The notes: generated by a model from the sequence alone, not told the origin. DNA of 64,000 bases from Bacteroidota bacterium (GCA_013286315.1 JABDFX010000006.1:1-64000); one strand, 5' to 3'; shown: positions 35,190-43,970, numbered from the stretch's first letter. Translations and numbers: made by a program.

Positions 35190-35585
35190 ATGAAAGTAGT
35201 ATCATTAAGAATTATCACCGCTGACATCAGGCAATTGGTTCTATTTTTAGAAAAAGCCACCACTTTATCCGCTAAGTGGTCGACAGACGACTTCGCAGAG
35301 ATAGTTACAAAGTCTTTCACCCTGGCAATAGGAAGTACAAAAACACTAGCTTTCTTTGGTGAAGGAGTTGCTCAACCATCCTATAACAAAAGCTTAATCA
35401 TAGAGTTTCTTGTTGAGAATGTGGATGACGATTACGAAAGGATTAAAGACTTAACCAGCGATATTGTTCAAAAGCCGACAACAATGCCTTGGGGAAATCG
35501 TTCATTACTGTTTCGTGACCCGGATGGCAATTTAATAAATTTCTTTACGCCCGTGACTTCCGAGGCAATTAGGAAATTTGCTTAA
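35190..35585 (+). CDS. VOC-superfamily (glyoxalase-like) protein
   Basis: 131 residues. The beta-alpha-beta-beta-beta pattern of VOC proteins is visible: IITADIRQLVLFLEKATTLS, FTLAIGSTKTLAFFGEG, LIIEFLVENVDDDYERIKD, and the C-terminal MPWGNRSLLFRDPDGNLINF, which is the hallmark of the family (RDPDGN-I-x-F). Members include glyoxalase I, dioxygenases and antibiotic-binding proteins. The metal ligands typical of enzymes are not obvious, so a binding role is possible. Small cytosolic protein next to the WYL regulator. Confidence 0.88.
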   Translation: MKVVSLRIITADIRQLVLFLEKATTLSAKWSTDDFAEIVTKSFTLAIGSTKTLAFFGEGVAQPSYNKSLIIEFLVENVDDDYERIKDLTSDIVQKPTTMPWGNRSLLFRDPDGNLINFFTPVTSEAIRKFA

Positions 35586-35596
35586 TGGAAAAGCCC

Positions 35597-35614
35597 AGCC
35601 ACTAACCAGTGGCT
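35597..35614 (+). terminator. 7-bp hairpin after the VOC gene
   Basis: AGCCACT and AGTGGCT flank a 4-nt AACC loop, 12 bp after the stop codon. There is no T tract, so the terminator call is weak. Confidence 0.35.
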
Positions 35615-35658
35615 TGCGGCAGGTGTGGCAGTAAATTAACTTTGTGAAAAAACAGACA

Positions 35659-36096
35659 ATGAAAAAAATAACACGCGATCAACTTATAGCGCGGTTAGTC
35701 AAGGCGGGCGAACTTTTTGTTTTAGGCGATGATAAGGATGAGGTTGACTCATTTTTCGACACACGTAATTTTCGCTTTCACAGCCCTGGTGTCGATATTG
35801 ACTATGCGAGCCTCAAAAACTATTTTAAATCTGTACGTGCGGCATTGGATGATCGCTCAATTAAGCGAGGCATCATTGTCGCTGAAGGAAATTATGTTAC
35901 TTGTCAGACAAGAATTGAGGGTAAATTTGTTAGAGAATTTACGCAATCACCTGAGGGTACTCTGCCACCGAACGGACAACATATAATCTTTGATCTAATA
36001 AACATCTTCCGATTTGACGATCAGGGCAGGCTCGCAGAGGAATGGGTGCAAACAGACAACAGAAGTCTTCTCCGTCAACTAAGCAAGCATAACTGA
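35659..36096 (+). CDS. NTF2-fold (SnoaL-like) protein
   Basis: 145 residues from MKKITRDQLIARLVKAG; an in-frame GTG at 35644 is less likely. The cone-shaped NTF2 fold is indicated by the long first helix, the FFDTRNFRFHSPGVDIDYAS block, VRAALDDRSIKRGIIVAEGN, VTCQTRIEGKFVREFT and FDLINIFRFDDQGRLAEEWV. SnoaL/ketosteroid-isomerase relatives bind or rearrange small molecules; substrate unknown. One of three NTF2-fold genes within 4 kb. Confidence 0.8.
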   Translation: MKKITRDQLIARLVKAGELFVLGDDKDEVDSFFDTRNFRFHSPGVDIDYASLKNYFKSVRAALDDRSIKRGIIVAEGNYVTCQTRIEGKFVREFTQSPEGTLPPNGQHIIFDLINIFRFDDQGRLAEEWVQTDNRSLLRQLSKHN

Positions 36097-36169
36097 GGCA
36101 GGATTAACTTACGGTGGCACGAACGCTTAACACGGGGTTTTCTGAATTCTATGGTAAAAACTCAGTACT

Positions 36170-36775
36170 TTATTTACCCAGACCCATTTGATTCATATAG
36201 GTCTGGTTATCCCAGAACAATGATTCCTCAACCATTAAACCATCTTTCCAGTGACCGACGGTACACATCGGTATCTTAAATGATTTTCCTGTTGGCTTTA
36301 TGAATTTTCCATTTCCGACAGGCATAGGCTTCGAAAACGTGCCTTCCATGACACCTGTAACACAAGTCCATTCACCTGTTCCGTTTCCGAACCGAATGGG
36401 ATGCACTTTGATCCGTGTATCCGGAGCGTAAACAAACATGGCTATCATATCCTGTATATGTCTGGCAAGTCCGTTTGTATGATGACCGTCCGGCCAGTTC
36501 ACTACAATATCATTTGAATGGGTTTCGTGAAAGCGAACCCAATCCTGCCCCGAAAATATTACAAAATCGAGCGTGTCGAATTTGATAAGATGTTGTTCAA
36601 GGGTATCTCTTCCATCGGCATAGATCTTCAAAGCATTTGTCATGGAATCAATCTTTGCCTGCATTTCTTTAGAAACACCGCTGTCATATCCTGAGCAGCC
36701 CCAAAAGGAGATCATACATGCGCCCATGCACAACACTAAAATGGCCGTGGATAATTTGCTATTGGTTCTATTCAT
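36170..36775 (-). CDS. SnoaL-like lipoprotein (ester cyclase type)
   Basis: 201 residues from MNRTNSKLSTAILVLCMG; the frame continues upstream to 36829 but that part is written over the YceI remnant. Lipoprotein signal with FWGC (Cys about 27). Then a helix, and the NTF2-like domain about 75-200: WVRFHETHSNDIVVNWPDGH, HIQDMIAMFVYAPDTRIKVH, TGEWTCVTGVMEGTFSKPMP, and MCTVGHWKDGLMVEESLFWD. This layout is that of ester cyclase or SnoaL-type proteins. Expected location periplasmic, membrane-anchored. Function not known. Confidence 0.78.
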   Translation of the reverse strand: MNRTNSKLSTAILVLCMGACMISFWGCSGYDSGVSKEMQAKIDSMTNALKIYADGRDTLEQHLIKFDTLDFVIFSGQDWVRFHETHSNDIVVNWPDGHHTNGLARHIQDMIAMFVYAPDTRIKVHPIRFGNGTGEWTCVTGVMEGTFSKPMPVGNGKFIKPTGKSFKIPMCTVGHWKDGLMVEESLFWDNQTYMNQMGLGK

Positions 36776-36782
36776 TGTTACT

Positions 36783-36965
36783 TTAATTTTTAGCGTTGGT
36801 GGTGAACATTTCCGAACTTTCCAATACATCTTCTGTTTTTGATTTTTTTAGTTCCACTGAACAACTGATCCACACTTCATCGCTCAACAACAGACCTCCT
36901 CCGTCCATCATACTATTCCAGACCAGGCCCCAATCCTTTCGATGAATTTTACCGTTTCGCCGGTG
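36783..36965 (-). pseudogene. YceI-family C-terminal fragment
   Basis: Read on the minus strand, the sequence gives GKIHRKDWGLVWNSMMDGGG, then LLLSDEVWISCSVELKKS and a stop at 36783-36785. KDWGLVWN and LLSDEVxISxxVEL are the C-terminal strands of YceI-like polyisoprenoid-binding lipocalins (about 170-190 residues when complete). Only about 55-60 residues remain and no start is found. The upstream part is replaced by unrelated sequence. Confidence 0.75.
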
Positions 36966-37098
36966 AAGGCGGAGGATCCCCGGAAAGATTTATTGAAATC
37001 ACTTTGTCACCTGAATCCATTGCGCAATCTCCAACTAATCCCAGGGGCACACCAATACCCGCAATATTTTTCGGCAATATAAAGCCTTTACATTGCGT

Positions 37099-37132
37099 AA
37101 GAAAAACGGAAGACTGACCTTCCGTTTTTCTT
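37099..37132 (-). terminator. intrinsic terminator of the BON gene
   Basis: A perfect 14-bp stem, AAGAAAAACGGAAG against CTTCCGTTTTTCTT, with a 6-nt loop, starting 8 bp after the stop of the minus-strand BON gene. On the minus strand the 3' arm ends in TTTTTCTT, which supplies the T tract; the symmetric arms would also work on the other strand. Confidence 0.8.
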
Positions 37133-37139
37133 TTCATTA

Positions 37140-37796
37140 TTAATTATATTCAATGACCAATTCATTATCTACCGTCAAAACACCTGGTGCGTTCCAGGCA
37201 ATTCTGGCGGCTTCTTCTTTTTGAAAAAATGAATGAACTACCCCGTCCAGTTTTACTTTACTGCCTGATACATGTACATGGATTTCTTCATCGTCAACTG
37301 CCCAGTTCCTTGCCAATGCATGTTCGATCTCCCTCTGTTCTATAGCGTCCTGAATGTTGGGTTTAATTTTAATGTTATTGGTAACTCCTTTTACACCTAT
37401 CAGATTGTTGACAATATTTCTAGCCGCCACGCGCTGAAAGTTCCACGGAACTTCGCCTTCCAGGGTTACCCACCCGTTTTCGACAGTTATCTTAATTTTA
37501 TCGTCCGGTACGTCCCATGTCGATCTAAATCCTTTCAAAGCATCGTTCGCAATGTCGGTATCAGATTTTTTAAAAGTGTTGCTAAACTTAACCTCGATTT
37601 TTTCGACCACGGCCTTAACACCCACTACGCTTTTGGCCGCCGTTTCTGCTTCTATTTTCTTTGCATAACTATCAACAATACCTGTGAGGGTCACCACCCC
37701 ATCTTTGGCAATAACCCCAATTTCAGCCGCATTCAGTAAAGGTTCCCATTTAATGGCATCCTGAACGTCTTTCTGTAAATCTGCGTTTGTTTTCAT
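37140..37796 (-). CDS. protein with three BON domains
   Basis: 218 residues, no signal peptide. Three BON repeats at about 3-70, 78-145 and 150-217; each shows the pattern V-x-V-x-x-G-x-V-x-L-x-G-x-V-x-S/W followed by a helix with AAxxxxxGVxxVxN (for example GVVTLTGIVDSYAKKIEAET, NGWVTLEGEVPWNFQRVAAR and GSKVKLDGVVHSFFQKEEAA). BON proteins such as OsmY bind membranes or ligands and are made under osmotic or general stress. The lack of a signal peptide points to a cytosolic version, common in Bacteroidota. It has its own terminator and no co-directional partner. Confidence 0.92.
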   Translation of the reverse strand: MKTNADLQKDVQDAIKWEPLLNAAEIGVIAKDGVVTLTGIVDSYAKKIEAETAAKSVVGVKAVVEKIEVKFSNTFKKSDTDIANDALKGFRSTWDVPDDKIKITVENGWVTLEGEVPWNFQRVAARNIVNNLIGVKGVTNNIKIKPNIQDAIEQREIEHALARNWAVDDEEIHVHVSGSKVKLDGVVHSFFQKEEAARIAWNAPGVLTVDNELVIEYN

Positions 37797-38669
37797 TTTG
37801 TTTTATTTAATGGTGAAAAAATGAATTGAATACGAACCGACTTTTTTTATAAACATGTTACTGCGTCCGCGAAGCCGCGTAATAAGTTGGGATCACCGGG
37901 TTACCGTTAAAATCAGATGATTTTAATTTCCGATCCGTTGTGGACTCCAGATCAATGTCTGGGGCATATGCCTCATTTTGTAAAATCATCAGGTGAAAAT
38001 TGGTAGGTCAAATGAGTTCCATTTTCCCGGGAACATTCCTAAGTAGTCGGCAACAAGGTGCCAACTTTTCCTCCTACCGCTCTATTGTACCTTTCAGGTT
38101 ATAAAATTTTTCCTCAGCGATGTCACTACTATTCGTGTAGGTGATGGCATTTTCTCCAGAATGAAAATTGAATTTTTGTATGATAATTTTCATTGTAATA
38201 TTTTTTTGAATTGACTTTTGCGACTTTGTAGAAGTATTTCCAATCTCAATTACCAGTTCCCAGGTAAGGAATGTCTTCCCAAAGGGTAAGGGATATATGA
38301 TACATTCGATACCTGATATTCAAATGGTAAAGAGGTTGGGGGAAGAAGACTGCAGCGGGTTAAATTAGTTATCAATAAGGAACGGTGAGCGATAGCGTAA
38401 TTGACAGTCGTTGAAAAGGAAAGCTGGAAATGGATATGACCCGATCAACATTTATTCTGAATCGAATTTAAATTATTTTTTTAAAATTACCTGATAAGAT
38501 TTTCTGTTAACCTATTGTTAACCGCCTGGAATCTTTGACACCAACAAAACATATTTAGACGAAGAAGCTTTAGATGATCCGATAAATTCCCAATCGAAAA
38601 GTTTTTCAGGGCGAAATTGTTTCTACTAACGAGACTGACACAGGAATCTCAAATCAGGAAACCGAAAAA
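37797..38669. other. 870-bp spacer with only a 39-codon frame
   Basis: No normal gene. A short minus-strand frame at 38074-38193 (MKIIIQKFNFHSGENAITYT at its start, 39 codons) is open but unsupported. The region also shows repeated AAAATCAT/GATTTT words near 37910-37990. It is a likely site of gene loss, since decayed genes lie on both sides. Confidence 0.45.
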
Positions 38670-38770
38670 ATGGAAGTACACAAACATCCTCACCATGTAA
38701 CTCATAAAAAGAAATGGGGTGAATATCTTTTGGAATTTATAATGTTGTTTCTTGCAGTATGGATGGGAGC
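38670..38770 (+). pseudogene. N-terminal fragment of a small membrane protein
   Basis: Starts MEVHKHPHHVTHKKKWGEYL and continues LEFIMLFLAVWMG. That N-terminus (charged His/Lys segment, then a membrane helix) is the start of a small Bacteroidota membrane protein of unknown function, normally followed by a charged region (F-x-A-E-N-x-R-E type). Here the frame runs on into sequence antisense to arr, so only about 33 codons are original. The break lies within 40 bp of the arr stop. Confidence 0.6.
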
Positions 38771-38808
38771 CTACGATAACATCAATAAGTGGCCCGGTGC
38801 GTTTTTGG

Positions 38809-39261
38809 TCAGTCTTCTATTGCCTCAATACCAAGCTGCTTTGCCCGCTCAATACCGTCCTTCATTGCTTTGACTTGTTCTGGTGAGTGTCCCTGCCAAA
38901 TAGTAATTTCCCCAACGACCTTAAATGAATGTGCTGAGCGATAAGACTTTGATGGATTGCCCGGGAATTTTTTGTCAGTTAAATTGGGGTCGTCCTCAAT
39001 TGGACCCATTGGTTCCACCAGATATATTCTTTCACGCCCTTCACCCAGAGCAAGTTCTGCTCCCCAAATAGCCGCATCCAATGTGGCTGTGAGATAAATA
39101 TATTTAGCATTTTTTCTTTGTCCATAGTTTGAGTTAAGACCTATTTCGATAAAGTCGCCCATTTTCAGGTCTGCTTTTGTGCCGTGGAAGTATGTCTGAG
39201 CAAAAGGGCTTTGCATGGAGTCATTCAATTTTTTCTCGTTTTTATTTTCTTTCATTGTCAT
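38809..39261 (-). CDS. arr: rifamycin ADP-ribosyltransferase (Arr family)
   Basis: 150 residues; length matches Arr (about 135-150). Family blocks: AQTYFHGTKADLKMGDFIEI, GLNSNYGQRKNAKYIYLT, ATLDAAIWGAELALGEGRER, IYLVEPMGPIEDDPNLTDKK, FPGNPSKSYRSAHSFKVVGE. Arr uses NAD+ to ADP-ribosylate a hydroxyl of rifamycins and so inactivates them. Histidine, tyrosine and aspartate positions of the NAD pocket (H in FHGT, Y in IYLT, D in DDPN) are kept. The first 20 residues (KENKNEKKLNDSMQ) are a charged extension. Alone on its strand, next to a truncated gene, in the accessory patch. Confidence 0.95.
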   Translation of the reverse strand: MTMKENKNEKKLNDSMQSPFAQTYFHGTKADLKMGDFIEIGLNSNYGQRKNAKYIYLTATLDAAIWGAELALGEGRERIYLVEPMGPIEDDPNLTDKKFPGNPSKSYRSAHSFKVVGEITIWQGHSPEQVKAMKDGIERAKQLGIEAIED

Positions 39262-39494
39262 ATTTATAGGTGGTGTCTTTTCTTGTACATTGGTTTTCCC
39301 TGCTGCCGAACCTGATTTTCAAGCAAAGGTCGGCGTGTCCCCGAACAAATACGGGCCTTTAAGTAATTGTCTCAAAGCGGTTCCAACTAATTTTATGCCA
39401 ACACTTTAATATTCCGGGAAACGACCCCATATCTTTGATAAGTAACCGAATATACAATTGCCATATTACCGGCAATGAGATTCAAAAAAGAATC

Positions 39495-39989
39495 ATGAAA
39501 AAAAATGCCTCATTAACACTTTTAGCTCTGCTTATCAGCCTCCTTACTTCGATCACTGCATCCGCTCAAAGTCAGGATTCCTACGTTTACAAACCCGAAT
39601 CGCAGGAACTGTATAATACCATTGTCCATATGGACAGTGTCTATTTTAACGCCTACAATGATTGCGACATGGATAAACAAGCCGCTATTTATGCCGACAG
39701 TATTGAATTTTATCATGACGGTAGCGGCCTACAAACCTCAAAAAAGATGCTATTAGCGGCGATTAAGGAGAATATCTGCGGCAAAGTGACCCGTGTGTTG
39801 GTAAAGGGAAGCATCGAAGTTTATCAAATACCAAATTTCGGTGCCGTCGAGATTGGTCTTCACCGGTTCATTAATCATGCGGAAAACAACAGCATGTCAA
39901 GGCCCGACAAATTTATCGTCATTTGGCGGCACAATAACGACCAATGGCAAATAACCCGCGTAATCAGCCTGCATACCGGCAATAAATAG
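39495..39989 (+). CDS. secreted NTF2-fold (DUF4440-like) protein
   Basis: 164 residues from MKKNASLTLLALL; the frame is open to 39435 but the signal peptide (about 5-24, ending ASAQ) decides the start. DUF4440-like mature part: ELYNTIVHMDSVYFNAYNDC, MDKQAAIYADSIEFYHDGSG, then LVKGSIEVYQIPNFGAVEIG and FIVIWRHNNDQWQITRVISL. This is the usual NTF2-like layout with an N-terminal helix ending in N-x-C-D-x-x-x-x-A-x-x-Y-A. Periplasmic; function unknown. The third NTF2-fold gene of the patch. Confidence 0.85.
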   Translation: MKKNASLTLLALLISLLTSITASAQSQDSYVYKPESQELYNTIVHMDSVYFNAYNDCDMDKQAAIYADSIEFYHDGSGLQTSKKMLLAAIKENICGKVTRVLVKGSIEVYQIPNFGAVEIGLHRFINHAENNSMSRPDKFIVIWRHNNDQWQITRVISLHTGNK

Positions 39990-40013
39990 GATTAGTAGCG
40001 CTCTACGGCGCCG

Positions 40014-40121
40014 TGCAGAAATGGAACCAGCGGTTATGTATTAAAAGATGCGGCAGAACACGAAATCATTGAGGCCATCAGAACAGTGGCAATGGAAAGG
40101 AATATTTCAGCCAGTCTGTGA
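40014..40121 (+). pseudogene. fragment of a NarL/LuxR-type response regulator
   Basis: An open stretch without a start reads GTSGYVLKDAAEHEIIEAIR then TVAMERNISASL and a stop at 40119-40121. GYVLKDAxxxEIxEAIRTVA is the end of the receiver domain (beta5-alpha5) of NarL-type regulators. The phospho-acceptor part and the LuxR HTH are absent. It is a remnant of about 35 codons directly after the NTF2-fold gene. Confidence 0.75.
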
Positions 40122-40195
40122 AAATATGGAGTAAACAATACCACGGCATTGGTAAATCCGGCGATTACAGAAAAATTAGTATGATCAGTTTTTTT

Positions 40196-40900
40196 CTAGA
40201 ACTGGTGTTTATACAGATTATGTATATAACTGATAATTTCCCTGCACCCTCCAAATAAGTCAGCAATCTGGTAGGTAACTACAAATAGAAAGGCGTAAAA
40301 ATATGCAGGATAATTTATTGAAAAAAGCAGAATCGTTTTCGAAATAATATTCTTTATGGCATCCGAGCGAATGATGAAAGCTGTAACAGAAACTCCAATA
40401 ACCGTTCCGGCAAGAACGTCCGTCGGGTAATGATACCCTAAGTACAATCTGGGAAATAAAATATAAATAAAAACAAATAAAAATGTTATGATTCCAGTCT
40501 TTCGTGATACAAAATAAAAACCGGTTGCAAGCGAAGTAAATAGTGCAGCATGATCGCTGGGGAATGAACTAAATTGTGTGAGCATTGCATTAAACGGAAT
40601 CAAAGAGTTGAATTTTAAGTCCGGATTTAAAAAAGGTCTTTGCCTGAACGGCACTAAACCAGCTAGGCTCAGTGTTATTATCATTACAAAAAATACGGAT
40701 ATCAGGGTTGCAATTAATTGTACCCGCTTCGCCTGATTATCCGGACCGGCTTTAAACCATAAATACCAGAATATGACGGCAACCACACCTCCCTTGAGCA
40801 GATTATCTGCCGCCATAAATTCGATTGTGTGAAAAAAGTAATAGGACCGGCTGAACCACCTGAAAACATAATCAAAAACTAACCTGTCAAAAGAATTCAT
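40196..40900 (-). CDS. PAP2-family phosphatase, membrane bound
   Basis: 234 residues with five to six membrane helices. The PAP2 signature motifs are visible: a first motif near LVPFRQRPFL (K/R-x6-RP type), then FSSFPSDHAALFTSLATGFY (S-x-x-x-H), and LGYHYPTDVLAGTVIG (S/Y-R-x5-H-x3-D type with His and Asp kept). PAP2 enzymes remove phosphate from lipids such as undecaprenyl pyrophosphate or phosphatidic acid at the outer face of the inner membrane. Substrate cannot be settled. Divergent from the GlcNAc operon. Confidence 0.92.
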   Translation of the reverse strand: MNSFDRLVFDYVFRWFSRSYYFFHTIEFMAADNLLKGGVVAVIFWYLWFKAGPDNQAKRVQLIATLISVFFVMIITLSLAGLVPFRQRPFLNPDLKFNSLIPFNAMLTQFSSFPSDHAALFTSLATGFYFVSRKTGIITFLFVFIYILFPRLYLGYHYPTDVLAGTVIGVSVTAFIIRSDAIKNIISKTILLFSINYPAYFYAFLFVVTYQIADLFGGCREIISYIHNLYKHQF

Positions 40901-41109
40901 ATGTCTGGAATTTTCATGTTGTGTTATTTATGCAGGAATCCAAAATAGCAGATAAATTACTGTCCTAAGATAAGAAAAGCTGTAAATATTTGGAAAAATC
41001 AGATGCGGCTTTTAAATGCTTTGACAATCCAATCTGATTGGGTTTTTATAACTTCGGGAGGTGTGCTAATTTATATAAGGATGATTTATTATCTAAGTTA
41101 TAAACATTG

Positions 41110-42426
41110 ATGAGCCAAAAAATCCCGAACAGAAACATCATACCAATCATTGTTATCGGCATGATGTTCTTTGTATTTGGCTTTGCCACCTGGATCAACG
41201 CAATGCTGATTCCGTATTTTAAAATTGCCTGTGAGCTGACACACTTTCAGTCGTACCTGGTAACGTTCGCTTTCTATATTTCCTATCTGGTCATATCTGT
41301 TCCTTCATCCTTCCTATTGAAAAAAATCGGATTTAAAAAAGGGATGATGCTCGGTTTTTGGGTCATGGCAGCAGGCGCCTTTGTTTTTATTCCTGCTGCT
41401 CAAACCCGCACGTACGGCCTGTTTCTTTGCGGATTGTTTTTAATAGGAATTGGTTTGTCTGTTCTTCAAACGGCCGCCAATCCCTACGTCACCATTCTCG
41501 GGGCAAAAAACAGGGCAGCACAAAGAATCAGCATTATGGGTATTTGTAACAAGACGGCGGGGATTATAGCTCCACTTCTGCTGGCCGCAGCGATCCTCAG
41601 GCCCGGCGACAATACCCTGCTGCAAAGTATTCAGCATATGGATGCGATTGAAAAAAACAAAGTACTCGATGCTTTCATCCGGAGGGTTATTTTACCTTAC
41701 GCCTGCGTCGGCAGCGTGCTGACCATTCTTGGTTTTGCCGTACGGTTCTCTCCCCTTCCCGAAATCGAGAATTTCAAGGATGAAGATGCTCCGTTAAGCA
41801 ATTCCATGCAGCATAATATTTTTAGTTACCCTCACTTAATACTGGGTGCTGTAGCGATATTTTTACATGTCGGCGCCCAGGTTCTTGCCGTCGACAGTAT
41901 CATCAGTTATGCGCAGGGGATGGGAATTTCTATGATGGAAGCCAAAGTATTTCCTTCTTATACACTTTTTGCAACGATATGCGGATATCTGTTGGGCATT
42001 ACCCTGATCCCATGGCGCATTTCCCAGGTGAATGCGTTGAGGTTTTGTACTTTACTGGGTGTCATGCTTTCGTTGCTGGTTGTAACAGCCAGGGGGAATA
42101 GTTTTTTTCTGGGTCATCATGCTGATATTTCCATCTGGTTTCTGGTTCTTCTGGGATTTTCCAATTCAATGATCTGGGCAGGCATATGGCCGCTTGCATT
42201 AGACAGACTGGGCACCCATCTGAAACTGGGTGCCTCCATACTGATCATGGGGCTTAGCGGAAATGCCATCGTTCCCTTATTGTATGGTTACTTTGCAGAT
42301 AAGTATAGTTTGCAAATGGGTTACTGGATTTTGTTGCCCTGCTATCTGTATCTTGTTTTTTACGCCTTTTACGGATATAAAATAAAGAGCTGGAAGCTAC
42401 CCCATTTTAAAACTAGTTTCAAATGA
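41110..42426 (+). CDS. MFS sugar permease, FHS family (GlcNAc/fucose type)
   Basis: 438 residues from MSQKIPNRNIIPIIVIGM; a TTG one codon earlier is ignored. About 12 membrane helices. Family marks of FucP/NagP-type permeases: FFVFGFATWINAMLIPYFKI in helix 1, FAFYISYLVISVPSSFLLKK, and GIGLSVLQTAANPYVTILG in helix 4, where the QTAANPY motif is diagnostic. It imports a monosaccharide with protons across the inner membrane. The two GH20 genes that follow with 4-bp overlaps make N-acetylglucosamine the probable substrate. Confidence 0.93.
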   Translation: MSQKIPNRNIIPIIVIGMMFFVFGFATWINAMLIPYFKIACELTHFQSYLVTFAFYISYLVISVPSSFLLKKIGFKKGMMLGFWVMAAGAFVFIPAAQTRTYGLFLCGLFLIGIGLSVLQTAANPYVTILGAKNRAAQRISIMGICNKTAGIIAPLLLAAAILRPGDNTLLQSIQHMDAIEKNKVLDAFIRRVILPYACVGSVLTILGFAVRFSPLPEIENFKDEDAPLSNSMQHNIFSYPHLILGAVAIFLHVGAQVLAVDSIISYAQGMGISMMEAKVFPSYTLFATICGYLLGITLIPWRISQVNALRFCTLLGVMLSLLVVTARGNSFFLGHHADISIWFLVLLGFSNSMIWAGIWPLALDRLGTHLKLGASILIMGLSGNAIVPLLYGYFADKYSLQMGYWILLPCYLYLVFYAFYGYKIKSWKLPHFKTSFK

Positions 42427-43970
42427 GAGCACGACAATTATTGCTCATCGCTTTTCTTCTTTTTAGCCGCCCGTCGCAGGCAACAGCGGGTGGTCCTGAA
42501 GATGGTTTTCATATCCGTGGGTTCCACCTGGATCTCCGGATACAGGTGATGAAAATGCAGGCGCTTAAAAACTTCACCCTTGAATTAAGCAAACAGGGAA
42601 TAAATACCCTGGTCATGGAATGGGAAGCTACCTACCCTTTTCAGGAGGATCCCCTGATTCCCAACCGGTTTGCTTATACCAGGCAGGAAGTAAAAGACTT
42701 TATACAGTATTGTCAAACCCTGCATGTCGATGTGATCCCTCTTCAGCAAAGCTTTGGTCATGTTGAATATATCCTGCGAAATTATAAATACGCCCGGCTG
42801 CGTGAAGATGATAAGGATTTTTCACAGGTATGTCCCAGTGAGCCGGAGAAAAATAAAGAGTTGTTCACCCGTCTGTTTAAGGATATGGCCTCCATGCATC
42901 CCTCGCCCTATTTTCATATTGGTGGTGACGAAACGCATCTGTTGGGTCATTGCGAGAAATGTAAAAAAAGGGCTGCGGAGATCGGAATATCACGGTTATA
43001 TTTTGATCATATAAAAATGCTTTGCGATATAGTCGTCTTACTGGGCAAGCGACCCGTGCTTTGGGCTGATATTGCCCTGAAGTATCCTGAATACATAAAC
43101 CTGCTTCCGAAAGAAACCATTTTTGTGGATTGGAATTATGGCTGGGCGCTGGACAGGTTCGGGGCGCATGAGCAACTCGTAAAAAGTGGTTATGAAATCT
43201 GGGGAGCTCCGTCCAACAGGAGTTCGCCGGATAATTATTTTTTGACAAGATGGCAATACCATTTCAATAATATCCGGGACTTTATACCTGTTTGCAGAAA
43301 TCTCGGATATAAGGGAATCGTGATGACGTCATGGTCCACCTCCGGGGTGTACTCTCCCACCTATGAGTCTGAAGACGATCTGGTGGAGCTGTATGCCCTG
43401 CGCCATGTTTACCCGATCACCGGCTTCGACATCTTGATCAGCGCTTATATAAAAGCGATAAACTCCGATCATCCGCTCAATACTGATCAGTTTATAGAAG
43501 ATTATTGCGGATCGGAATTTGGGTTTGATAAAACCCAGTCGGAGCAATTTCAAAAAGCCCTTTTCATTGCACCCTATACGATTACAGATGACAAAGTGAA
43601 CGCTCCCGGCCACATCACCGTGAATGACTTACTGGACAGCGTTCGTCAGGCCTCCGAAATTTTTCATTTACTCCAGCCGAAAAAAAATAATAAAATATTC
43701 AGTCATTTTCAATTAATGGCAGATATCAGGGTGTATTACGTCAACTTCATGGAAATTGAAAAAGAAGTGAACAGCGACAACTTCAGCCGGAGTAAAATAC
43801 CCATTTACCTTACCCGTTTAAAAGCACTGATGAATCTGGAGCCAGAGTTAGATAAAAGGTTCAGGACACTCAATCAGGATTTGCTTTATGCCGCCGCGAT
43901 AGATGAAGAAAACAATCTGAGAAATCAAAAAATACATAATTTATATAACCGCTTGTCCGGTATCAAATGA
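42423..43970 (+). CDS. GH20-like beta-N-acetylhexosaminidase, secreted
   Basis: 515 residues; starts inside the stop of the permease gene (ATGA overlap). Signal peptide about 1-21. The TIM barrel begins right after it (GFHIRGFHLDLRIQVMKMQA) without the usual GH20b N-terminal domain. The catalytic acidic pair is Asp169-Glu170 in YFHIGGDETHLLGHC. Other parts: NTLVMEWEATYPFQEDPLIP, YCQTLHVDVIPLQQSFGHVE, VLWADIALKYPEYINLLPKE. The C-terminal 150 residues are helical. This is the short GH20-related class of Bacteroidota, which may act on chitooligosaccharides or glycan-linked GlcNAc. Substrate inferred from context. Confidence 0.9.
   Translation: MRARQLLLIAFLLFSRPSQATAGGPEDGFHIRGFHLDLRIQVMKMQALKNFTLELSKQGINTLVMEWEATYPFQEDPLIPNRFAYTRQEVKDFIQYCQTLHVDVIPLQQSFGHVEYILRNYKYARLREDDKDFSQVCPSEPEKNKELFTRLFKDMASMHPSPYFHIGGDETHLLGHCEKCKKRAAEIGISRLYFDHIKMLCDIVVLLGKRPVLWADIALKYPEYINLLPKETIFVDWNYGWALDRFGAHEQLVKSGYEIWGAPSNRSSPDNYFLTRWQYHFNNIRDFIPVCRNLGYKGIVMTSWSTSGVYSPTYESEDDLVELYALRHVYPITGFDILISAYIKAINSDHPLNTDQFIEDYCGSEFGFDKTQSEQFQKALFIAPYTITDDKVNAPGHITVNDLLDSVRQASEIFHLLQPKKNNKIFSHFQLMADIRVYYVNFMEIEKEVNSDNFSRSKIPIYLTRLKALMNLEPELDKRFRTLNQDLLYAAAIDEENNLRNQKIHNLYNRLSGIK

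Noticed and set aside
37797-38669. 39-codon frame at 38074-38193 as a small protein gene
   Set aside because: No signal, no family and no promoter; the spacer contains other signs of decay.
34414-39989. Integron-like cassette array, because of arr, VOC and NTF2-fold genes with small hairpins at their ends
   Set aside because: Orientation is mixed, spacers do not show attC-type core sites, and no integrase is present in the window.
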